15,954 nt of DNA from an uncultured Flavobacteriaceae bacterium (GTDB lineage Bacteria; Bacteroidota; Bacteroidia; Flavobacteriales; Flavobacteriaceae), in NCBI GenBank assembly GCA_913044085.1, contig CAJWNW010000033.1, forward strand, positions 1 through 15,954, in the 5' to 3' direction. The notes beneath the pieces were generated by a model, which searched no databases, had not been told where the DNA came from, and worked only from the letters and a program-made list of their open reading frames with translations. Every line of letters begins with the position of its first letter. Positions within the stretch are counted from its first letter, which is position 1. The translations under genes were made by a program, and so were the position numbers. Shown in pieces: positions 6,212-13,124 of the stretch.

Positions 6212-7024
6212 TTATGGGGTTTTAGATTTTTGCTTTTGCCTCTTAAGGACTATTCTTGAAATTAAAATACTAACTTGATATAAAATAACTACTGGAATGG
6301 CAACAATAATTTGGCTGGCAACATCTGGTGGTGTTATAACAGCCGCAATGATCAATACAATGACAAGGGCGTATTTTCGATTTCGCTTCAAAAACTCAGG
6401 GGTGACCAATCCAACTTTCGTTAGATAGAATATGATAATGGGCAGTTCAAAGATAAACCCAGAGGCTAATACTGATGCCCTGACTAAACCAATATAAGAG
6501 TTCAGGTCAAAATCATTATGAACTTGATTGGCAACACTGTAAGTTCCTAGAAAGTTTATAGACAATGGACAAACCACAAAATATCCAAATAAGACACCAA
6601 TAAAAAATAAAAGGGAAGAAACAACAATAAAACCCCTTGAATTTTTTCTTTCGCTGGCATACAATCCAGGGCTGATAAATTTCCAAAATTCATGCAACAC
6701 ATAAGGGAATGCAATAACAAAGCCAAATGTAATGGAGGTCCAAATGTGCGCCGAAAACTGACCAGCCATCGTTCTACTTTGAATTTCAAATTCAAAAGCA
6801 GTATTACAAAAACTATCAAAGCCCAAGAGACTGGAAGCTCTACAGAGTAAATCGTAGGTAAAAAAATCTGATTTTGTAGGACCAAAAATCAAGGTATCAA
6901 ATAATATATCTTTTCCAATAAATGCGATTAAAGCAGCGCTGACGATAGCGATTGTAGCCCGTATGATATGCCATCTTAATTCCTCAAGATGATCAATGAA
7001 AGACATTTCTTTTTCTTGCTGCAT
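6212..7024 (-). CDS. tatC: Sec-independent protein translocase subunit TatC
   Basis: TatC is the six-helix inner-membrane receptor that binds twin-arginine signal peptides on folded substrates. The conserved cytoplasmic start HLEELR (12-17, with Glu15 and Arg17), the GQFSAH and FWKFISPGLY stretches after the first periplasmic loop, and the membrane glutamate of FELP (Glu193) are all visible. The first periplasmic loop is about 25-30 residues longer than in E. coli as I recall it, and carries two cysteines (61, 73). I chose the ATG at 7022-7024 (270 residues, 2 bases after the kdsD stop). A TTG at 7028-7030, two codons earlier, would give a 4-base overlap with kdsD and cannot be excluded. No tatA/tatB gene is in the window. 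It sits between kdsD and lptB in one operon. Confidence 0.94.
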   Translation of the reverse strand: MQQEKEMSFIDHLEELRWHIIRATIAIVSAALIAFIGKDILFDTLIFGPTKSDFFTYDLLCRASSLLGFDSFCNTAFEFEIQSRTMAGQFSAHIWTSITFGFVIAFPYVLHEFWKFISPGLYASERKNSRGFIVVSSLLFFIGVLFGYFVVCPLSINFLGTYSVANQVHNDFDLNSYIGLVRASVLASGFIFELPIIIFYLTKVGLVTPEFLKRNRKYALVIVLIIAAVITPPDVASQIIVAIPVVILYQVSILISRIVLKRQKQKSKTP

Positions 7025-7026
7025 TG

Positions 7027-8001
7027 TCAAATAATTCCTTCTTTGATTAAATCGTGGATGTGGATGACACCTAAATATTTTTTGTCTTTCAAAACAAGAA
7101 GTTGTGAGATTTCGTGAGCTTCCATTAAAGTTCTAGCGTCTGCTGCTAAAGCGTTGCAGTCCATAGTTTTTGGATTTTCAGACATAATATCAGAAGCACA
7201 CAAGCTTGAAAAATCATTTGTTTTAGAAAGCATTCTTCTCAAATCCCCATCTGTTATAACGCCTAAAATAGTACCATTTTCAACCACTGCTGTGACGCCT
7301 AAGCGTTTTTTAGAGATTTCTACAATAACATCTTTTACTGAAGTATTGGGGCTTACCAAAGGCTTTTCGTTCTGATCAGAGATTTCTTTAATGGTTAAAA
7401 AGAGTTTTTTTCCAAGCGTACCACCGGGGTGAAATTTTGCGAAATCATCTTTTGTAAATTTACGAATTTCAAGTAAACAAACCGCCAGAGCATCTCCAAT
7501 AACAAGTTGCGCTGTGGTGCTTGTGGTGGGGGCTAGATTGTTTGGGCATACCTCTTTATCGACATGAGAATTAAAGATATAATCGGCATGATTGCCAAGA
7601 AATGAATCGGGGTTTCCTGTGATGGCAATAAGAGTATTTTCAGTACGCTTAAACAGTGGTACCAAAACTTTTATTTCAGGAGTATTACCACTTTTTGAGA
7701 TACAAATTACTACATCATCTTTTTGAACAAGTCCAAGGTCCCCGTGTGTCGCATCTGCCGCATGCATAAATATTGAGGGTGTTCCTGTTGAGTTGAGTGT
7801 AGCGACGATTTTATTTGCGATAATCGCACTTTTACCAACACCTGTTATGATAACGCGACCTTTGGAATTGTAAATCAATTCTACGGCCTCAGTAAAGCTG
7901 TCATCAATGTAGGTTGCCATTTTAGTCAACGCTTCACTCTGTGCAATAATTGTTTTTTTTGCTAAATCTTGAACAGAAGTTTTAGTTCTTAATTCTTTCA
8001 T
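7027..8001 (-). CDS. kdsD: Arabinose-5-phosphate isomerase (SIS domain plus two CBS domains)
   Basis: This enzyme interconverts ribulose-5-phosphate and arabinose-5-phosphate, the first step toward Kdo, the sugar linking lipid A to the core. The 324 residues divide into an N-terminal SIS domain (about 35-180) and two CBS domains (about 208-260 and 268-322). Residues matching the E. coli KdsD active site are Lys57 (GVGKSA), Glu109 (SKSGNTPE), Glu150 (DKEVCP) and His191 (FHPGGTLGKK). The HGDLG stretch (86-90) is also typical. KpsF and GutQ are close paralogues, but the operon with lptB favours the lipopolysaccharide role. It is the first gene of kdsD-tatC-lptB and starts at ATG 7999-8001, divergent from recQ. 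CBS domains may bind a nucleotide or sugar-nucleotide regulator; that is inference. Confidence 0.95.
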   Translation of the reverse strand: MKELRTKTSVQDLAKKTIIAQSEALTKMATYIDDSFTEAVELIYNSKGRVIITGVGKSAIIANKIVATLNSTGTPSIFMHAADATHGDLGLVQKDDVVICISKSGNTPEIKVLVPLFKRTENTLIAITGNPDSFLGNHADYIFNSHVDKEVCPNNLAPTTSTTAQLVIGDALAVCLLEIRKFTKDDFAKFHPGGTLGKKLFLTIKEISDQNEKPLVSPNTSVKDVIVEISKKRLGVTAVVENGTILGVITDGDLRRMLSKTNDFSSLCASDIMSENPKTMDCNALAADARTLMEAHEISQLLVLKDKKYLGVIHIHDLIKEGII

Positions 8002-8020
8002 AATTAATTGTGTACCAATG

Positions 8021-8052
8021 TAAATATACTTATCTTAGAACTGGTTTACAAA
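8021..8052 (-). promoter_or_regulatory. Probable promoter of the kdsD-tatC-lptB operon
   Basis: On the minus strand, TTTG (8049-8052) is followed after 20 bases by TATATTTA (8021-8028). This fits the Bacteroidota pattern except for A in place of the final G. It lies 19 bases upstream of the kdsD ATG. The plus-strand recQ promoter in the same 142-base divergent region was not recognised. Confidence 0.45.
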
Positions 8053-8143
8053 AAAACAAAAAATTAGCGTTATTATTTAATTTATTTCCCTTTAAATAGC
8101 ATGTATAATAAATATTTAGTTTCTGCAGAAATCTTGAATTTCA

Positions 8144-10336
8144 ATGGAAATTTTGTCTAAAAGTTTACACAAATCATTAAAATATTATTTTGGATTTGAC
8201 GGATTTAAAGGGCTTCAAGAATCTGTAGTAACCAGTATACTATCTAAAAAAGACACCTTTGCTGTCATGCCAACGGGTGGTGGAAAATCCCTTTGTTATC
8301 AATTACCTGCTTTGATGCAAGATGGTACAGCAATTGTGGTGTCACCGCTTATTGCTTTAATGAAAAATCAGGTTGATGCTATTCGGGGTATTTCAGAAAA
8401 TGAAGGCATCGCACATGTTTTAAACTCCTCTTTAAATAAAAGTGAAATCAATCAGGTTAAAGAAGACATCAAGCGCGGTATAACAAAACTGTTATATGTA
8501 GCTCCTGAATCTTTGTCAAAAGGAGATAATATTGACTTTTTAAAGCAGCAAACCATCTCTTTTATGGCTGTGGATGAGGCACATTGCATCAGTGAGTGGG
8601 GGCATGATTTTAGACCTGAATACAGGAATTTAAAAAAAATTATATCACAAATTGGCGATGGCATTCCAATTATAGGTCTTACGGCCACTGCCACAACCAA
8701 AGTTCAAGAAGATATTCTTAAAAACCTTGGAATGTCTGACCCCAACACTTTTAAGGCTTCATTTAACAGACCTAATTTATATTATGAAATCCTTCCAAAA
8801 ACCAGCCAGGTCGATAATGACATCATTCGATTTGTGAAAAAAAACGAAGGAAAATCAGGAATTATTTATTGTTTAAGCAGAAAACGTGTTGAGTCCTTGG
8901 CTCAAATTCTTCAAGTCAATGGCATTAAGGCCGTACCTTACCATGCTGGACTGGATTCAAAGACACGTTCCCAGCATCAAGATATGTTTTTAATGGAAGA
9001 CATTGATGTGGTTGTAGCTACTATAGCTTTTGGAATGGGTATTGACAAACCGGATGTTCGTTTTGTAATTCATCACGACATGCCAAAAAGCATCGAAAGT
9101 TATTACCAAGAGACAGGCCGTGCAGGTCGTGATGGGGGTGAGGGCCACTGTTTGGCCTATTATGCCTATAAAGACATTGAAAAGTTGGAAAAATTCATGT
9201 CTGGTAAACCTGTTGCTGAGCAAGAAATTGGATTTGCGTTATTGCAAGAAGTTGTGGCGCTTGCCGAAACATCTGTATCAAGAAGAAAATTTATTCTACA
9301 TTACTTTGGAGAACAATTTGACAATGCGACTGGTGCTGGCGGAGATATGGACGACAATGTTAGAAATCCGAAAGCTGAAATTGAGGCTATGGATGCTGTT
9401 AAAACCCTATTGTCTATTGTTTCCCTAACCAAAGAGAAATACAAAATTAAAGACCTTGTAAAAGTCATTGTTGGTGAAGAAAATGCATTGATCAATTCTC
9501 ATAAAACTAACACCCAACCGTTTTTTGGAGACGGTAAAGATAAAAATACAGCCTTTTGGACTGCTTTGGTGCGACAAGCTTTGGTAAAGGGCTTAATTCG
9601 CAAAGAAATTGAATCCTATGGGCTTGTAAAAATGACAGCCACAGGAAAAGAATTTTTGGACCATCCAAAATCTTTTTTGATGACAGAAGATCATAATTAC
9701 GACGATTCAGAATTAGCATCTTCTTATGTTGCGCCAAAATCACAGGCCGACGAAACATTGCTAAGGATGCTAAAAGACTTGCGTAAATCCAACGCCAACA
9801 GTTTGAAGGTTCCTCCTTTTGCTATATTTCAAGATGCATCTTTAGAAGATATGGCACTAAAATATCCCATCAGTATTGAGGAATTACAAAATATTCACGG
9901 TGTTGGGGAAGGCAAGGCCAGACGTTATGGTCATGATTTTATTGACTTAATAAATAAGTATGTTGAAGATAATGATGTGGTTCGTGTAGACGATTTAATC
10001 ATCAAATCAACAGGTTCTAACTCTTCATTAAAACTCTTTATCATCCAAAGTGTAGATCGAAAACTTCCCTTAAATGATATTGCCGATGCCAAGGGAATGG
10101 ACATTCCGGATTTTATCAAGGAATTAGAATCTATTGTTTTTTCGGGCACTAAGCTCAACATCAATTATTGGATCGATGAAATTTTTGATGAGGATCAGCA
10201 AGAAGAAATTCACGATTATTTTATGGAATCAGATTCCGATGCAATTGAAGCTGCTGTCGAAGAATTTGATGGGGATTATGACGATGAAGAGTTGAGGCTT
10301 TATCGTATTAAGTTTATGAGTGAAGTCGCAAATTAA
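8144..10336 (+). CDS. recQ: ATP-dependent DNA helicase RecQ
   Basis: RecQ unwinds DNA 3'-5' and acts in recombinational repair and restart of stalled forks. The helicase core has FGFDGFKGLQE, with the family's adenine-contacting glutamine (Gln25), Walker A TGGGKS (44-49), DEAH (144-147), the aromatic-rich loop CISEWGHDFRPEY (148-160), TATAT (180-184) and motif VI QETGRAGRDG (322-331). The RecQ C-terminal region follows, then an HRDC domain (about 535-605) ending in IHGVGEGKARRYG. The cysteines that bind zinc in E. coli RecQ are absent: the matching region reads AETSVSRRKFILHYFGEQF and then an Asp/Asn/Gly-rich stretch. The 730-residue length exceeds E. coli RecQ (about 610) because of a C-terminal extension (about 610-730) that becomes strongly acidic. 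Both traits are, to my recollection, usual in Bacteroidota RecQ. The ATG at 8144 is clear. Confidence 0.96.
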   Translation: MEILSKSLHKSLKYYFGFDGFKGLQESVVTSILSKKDTFAVMPTGGGKSLCYQLPALMQDGTAIVVSPLIALMKNQVDAIRGISENEGIAHVLNSSLNKSEINQVKEDIKRGITKLLYVAPESLSKGDNIDFLKQQTISFMAVDEAHCISEWGHDFRPEYRNLKKIISQIGDGIPIIGLTATATTKVQEDILKNLGMSDPNTFKASFNRPNLYYEILPKTSQVDNDIIRFVKKNEGKSGIIYCLSRKRVESLAQILQVNGIKAVPYHAGLDSKTRSQHQDMFLMEDIDVVVATIAFGMGIDKPDVRFVIHHDMPKSIESYYQETGRAGRDGGEGHCLAYYAYKDIEKLEKFMSGKPVAEQEIGFALLQEVVALAETSVSRRKFILHYFGEQFDNATGAGGDMDDNVRNPKAEIEAMDAVKTLLSIVSLTKEKYKIKDLVKVIVGEENALINSHKTNTQPFFGDGKDKNTAFWTALVRQALVKGLIRKEIESYGLVKMTATGKEFLDHPKSFLMTEDHNYDDSELASSYVAPKSQADETLLRMLKDLRKSNANSLKVPPFAIFQDASLEDMALKYPISIEELQNIHGVGEGKARRYGHDFIDLINKYVEDNDVVRVDDLIIKSTGSNSSLKLFIIQSVDRKLPLNDIADAKGMDIPDFIKELESIVFSGTKLNINYWIDEIFDEDQQEEIHDYFMESDSDAIEAAVEEFDGDYDDEELRLYRIKFMSEVAN

Positions 10337-10381
10337 TTTAAAATTTAATTAAGCGCATTCCTTTTTTCTATAAATCATTCA

Positions 10382-10389
10382 TACATTTG
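10382..10389 (+). promoter_or_regulatory. Bacteroidota-type -7 box for the PPIase fusion gene
   Basis: TACATTTG matches TAnnTTTG exactly and lies 22 bases before the ATG at 10412. The -33 region is T-rich but has no TTG at the right spacing. It suggests that the gene has its own promoter in the 75-base gap after recQ. Confidence 0.5.
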
Positions 10390-10411
10390 TGCTTCAAAAA
10401 AATTCACCATA

Positions 10412-11347
10412 ATGGAAAACGGACTCTACGCAAAGTTTATTACATCTAAAGGAGATATACTACTTGAATTAGAATATAAAAAAACCCCAGGAACGGTAGG
10501 TAATTTTGTAGCACTGGCCCAAGGAAATCTCGAAAATTCTATTAAAAAACAAGGCGATCCATATTACAATGGCCTTAAGTTCCACAGAGTCATCCCCGAC
10601 TTTATGATTCAGGGCGGGTGTCCGCAAGGGACTGGAACAGGCAATCCTGGGTATCAATTTGATGATGAATTTCATCCAGATTTAAAACATGATGTTCCCG
10701 GAATTTTATCTATGGCCAATGCTGGACCCGGCACCAATGGCAGTCAGTTTTTTATCACACATATCCCAACACCATGGCTAGATGGTAAGCATACCGTTTT
10801 TGGAAAAACAATTGAAGGGCAATCTGTGGTAGATGCCATCGCACAAGGTGATACCATTGAAGCTTTAGAAATTATTGCAAATGGAGAAGATGCCAAAGCA
10901 TTCCATGCTGTAGAAGCTTTTAGAACCTTTGAAGGGGCTCGTGAAAAACGCATAGCTGAGGAAAAAGCAGCCGTTAAAGCTGAGTTAGATAAGCTTGGTA
11001 AAGGCTTTGAATCTACCGAAAGTGGCTTGCGTTACCAAATTCTTCAAAAAGGAGATGGGGAGAAAGCCCAAAAAAATAAAACTGTAGCTGTTCACTACAA
11101 AGGGCAATTGGCAGATGGTACGGTGTTTGATTCCTCTTACAAAAGAAATCAACCAATTGAGTTTATCTTGGGTATGGGCCAAGTGATTCCTGGTTGGGAT
11201 GAAGGCGTTTCGCTTTTAAATGTTGGAGATAAAGCGCGCTTTGTCATTCCCAGTGCTTTGGCTTATGGCAGTCGCGGTGCAGGGGGTGTGATTCCTCCGA
11301 ATGCAAATCTTATTTTTGATGTTGAGTTAATGGCTGTAAAATCATAG
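10412..11347 (+). CDS. Dual peptidyl-prolyl isomerase: cyclophilin-FKBP fusion
   Basis: The 311-residue protein joins two unrelated proline isomerase folds that speed cis-trans turns at proline during folding. Residues 1-170 are a cyclophilin: FHRVIPDFMIQGG (57-69) with catalytic Arg59, GSQFFIT (110-116), and PWLDGKHTVFG (121-131), where Trp122 is the cyclosporin-contacting position. A charged helical linker (about 170-200) leads to an FKBP domain (about 203-310). Its pocket is intact: Tyr229, Phe239-Asp240, Phe251, Val258-Ile259, Trp262, Tyr285, Ile294 and Phe302. I see no signal peptide or lipobox, so it should be cytosolic. Fusions in this order have been described in Flavobacterium (called CFBP). 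Domain identity is certain. The in vivo clients are unknown. It lies between recQ and pyrG with its own likely promoter. Confidence 0.95.
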   Translation: MENGLYAKFITSKGDILLELEYKKTPGTVGNFVALAQGNLENSIKKQGDPYYNGLKFHRVIPDFMIQGGCPQGTGTGNPGYQFDDEFHPDLKHDVPGILSMANAGPGTNGSQFFITHIPTPWLDGKHTVFGKTIEGQSVVDAIAQGDTIEALEIIANGEDAKAFHAVEAFRTFEGAREKRIAEEKAAVKAELDKLGKGFESTESGLRYQILQKGDGEKAQKNKTVAVHYKGQLADGTVFDSSYKRNQPIEFILGMGQVIPGWDEGVSLLNVGDKARFVIPSALAYGSRGAGGVIPPNANLIFDVELMAVKS

Positions 11348-11424
11348 TTTCACGACTCAATATTTCGAAACAAATTTGTTCATAAAGTACTTATTTTTTT
11401 CTCTTAAGTTTCAATAGTTATTTG

Positions 11425-11432
11425 TAGATTTG
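11425..11432 (+). promoter_or_regulatory. Bacteroidota-type -7 box for pyrG; decides the start codon
   Basis: TAGATTTG matches TAnnTTTG exactly, 21 bases before the ATG at 11454. The in-frame TTG at 11430-11432, which would extend pyrG by 8 codons, is the last part of this box and would lie upstream of the transcript start. This argues for the ATG. No clear -33 TTG is seen. Confidence 0.55.
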
Positions 11433-11453
11433 TTTGCGTCTAAAAAGCGCATA

Positions 11454-13073
11454 ATGACTCAACAAAACACGAAATACATCTTTGTCACTGGAGGTGTGAG
11501 TTCCTCCTTAGGTAAAGGCATTATTGCGGCTTCTTTAGCCAAACTCCTTCAAGCACAAGGTTATCGTGTGACCATCCAAAAATTAGACCCCTATATCAAT
11601 ATTGACCCAGGTACGCTAAATCCTTACGAGCACGGGGAATGTTACGTGACTGATGATGGCGCGGAAACTGATTTGGACTTGGGACATTACGAACGTTTTT
11701 TAAATGTACCTACCTCACAAGCCAATAATATAACCACCGGCCGTATTTATCAAAGTGTTATTGATAAAGAACGCCGCGGTGAATTTTTAGGGAAAACCGT
11801 TCAGGTCATTCCACATATTACAGATGAAATTAAAGAACGTGTTAAGTTGTTGGGCGATAAGGGAGATTACGATATTGTGATTACAGAAATTGGAGGCACA
11901 GTCGGTGATATTGAATCCTTGCCTTATATTGAATCTGTACGTCAATTAAAGTGGGAGATGGGTAACAACAACGCTTTGGTAGTTCATCTCACACTTATTC
12001 CTTATTTGTCCGCTGCAGGTGAATTAAAAACAAAACCCACACAACACAGTGTAAAAACATTAATGGAAAGTGGTGTTCAAGCCGATATTTTGGTTTGTCG
12101 TACAGAGCATGAGCTTGGATCATCTATTCGTACCAAATTAGCGCGTTTTTGTAATGTTAAAGAAAATTGTGTCATTCAGTCTATTGATGCTTCCACAATT
12201 TACGACGTACCAAATTTAATCCTTGAAGAGGGATTGGATAAAGTGGTTTTGGACCAGTTACAGCTCAAGCGTCACCAACCGGATTTAGAATTTTGGAATA
12301 CGTTTTTAGAAAAACACAAAAATCCAGTACACGAAATAAACATTGGTTTAATTGGAAAATATGTAGAACTCCAAGACTCCTACAAGTCTATATTGGAAGC
12401 ATTTATACATGCGGGCGCCGCAAACGAAGTAAAGGTAAATGTTAAATCTATTCATTCAGAACATATAGACCTTTCCAACACCAAAGAACTGCTGTCTAAT
12501 TTAGATGGTGTTTTAGTCGCACCAGGTTTTGGAGAGCGTGGCATTGAAGGGAAAATTGAGGCCATCCGCTATGTTAGAGAACACAAAATTCCTTTTTTTG
12601 GGATTTGTTTGGGCATGCAAATGGCCGTCATAGAGTTTTCTAGAAATGTTGTCGGTCTAAAAGGCGCTAATTCTTCAGAAATGGATGCAGACTGCCCATA
12701 CCACGTCATTGATTTAATGGAAGATCAAAAACAAGTTGAAAACAAAGGCGGTACCATGCGCTTAGGCGCCTGGGACTGCATTCTTTTAGAAGGTTCTGCG
12801 GCCCATTCCGTATATAAGAAAAAAACGATCAGCGAACGCCATAGGCACCGATATGAATTCAATGAAAATTACAAAACACAAATTGAATCCAATGGAATGA
12901 TTGCTACTGGAGTCAATCCAGATACTGGTTTGGTTGAGATTGTTGAAATTGAAGATCACCCCTGGTTTGTTGGTGTACAATACCACCCCGAGTATAAAAG
13001 TACTGTAGCCAATCCGCATCCTCTGTTTAAGGCCTTTATAAAAGCATCCCTTGATTATCAGAAAAATAACTAA
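11454..13073 (+). CDS. pyrG: CTP synthase
   Basis: CTP synthase makes CTP from UTP, ATP and glutamine-derived ammonia, the last step of pyrimidine nucleotide synthesis. From the ATG at 11454 the protein has 539 residues, normal for the family. The synthetase domain opens with YIFVTGGVSSSLGKG (8-22), containing the P-loop, and carries EHGECYVTDDGAETDLDLG (59-77) and EIGGTVGDIES (145-155). The C-terminal class I glutamine amidotransferase domain has the nucleophile Cys385 in GICLGMQ and the partners His511 and Glu513 in YHPE, so the catalytic triad is complete. An upstream TTG at 11430 would add eight residues (reading F-A-S-K-K-R-I after Met), but it coincides with the likely -7 box, so I prefer the ATG. 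The gene stands between the PPIase fusion and yidC, each apparently with its own promoter box. Confidence 0.97.
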   Translation: MTQQNTKYIFVTGGVSSSLGKGIIAASLAKLLQAQGYRVTIQKLDPYINIDPGTLNPYEHGECYVTDDGAETDLDLGHYERFLNVPTSQANNITTGRIYQSVIDKERRGEFLGKTVQVIPHITDEIKERVKLLGDKGDYDIVITEIGGTVGDIESLPYIESVRQLKWEMGNNNALVVHLTLIPYLSAAGELKTKPTQHSVKTLMESGVQADILVCRTEHELGSSIRTKLARFCNVKENCVIQSIDASTIYDVPNLILEEGLDKVVLDQLQLKRHQPDLEFWNTFLEKHKNPVHEINIGLIGKYVELQDSYKSILEAFIHAGAANEVKVNVKSIHSEHIDLSNTKELLSNLDGVLVAPGFGERGIEGKIEAIRYVREHKIPFFGICLGMQMAVIEFSRNVVGLKGANSSEMDADCPYHVIDLMEDQKQVENKGGTMRLGAWDCILLEGSAAHSVYKKKTISERHRHRYEFNENYKTQIESNGMIATGVNPDTGLVEIVEIEDHPWFVGVQYHPEYKSTVANPHPLFKAFIKASLDYQKNN

Positions 13074-13085
13074 AAAAAAATATCA

Positions 13086-13093
13086 TAAATTTG
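13086..13093 (+). promoter_or_regulatory. Bacteroidota-type -7 box for yidC
   Basis: TAAATTTG matches TAnnTTTG exactly, 31 bases before the yidC ATG and 12 bases after the pyrG stop. There is no TTG at the -33 spacing; that position lies within the A-rich end of pyrG. Read-through from pyrG is an alternative source of yidC mRNA, since no terminator is seen between the genes. Confidence 0.4.
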
Positions 13094-13124
13094 GGCTGTT
13101 ATAAAACCCATTGCGTTTTAAGAT

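Noticed and set aside
9120..9428. Plus-strand 102-codon open frame
   Set aside because: It is an alternative frame inside recQ with no family resemblance.
11369..11380. Palindrome AACAAATTTGTT before pyrG
   Set aside because: At 12 bases and nearly all A/T, it is likely chance; it has neither a loop nor a T tract for a terminator.
11430..11453. TTG-initiated eight-codon N-terminal extension of pyrG
   Set aside because: The TTG coincides with the end of a -7 box, and the ATG start gives a normal CTP synthase N-terminus.
13093..13113. TGGG/CCCA pairing between pyrG and yidC as a terminator
   Set aside because: A stem of four pairs with an 11-base loop and no T tract is too weak.
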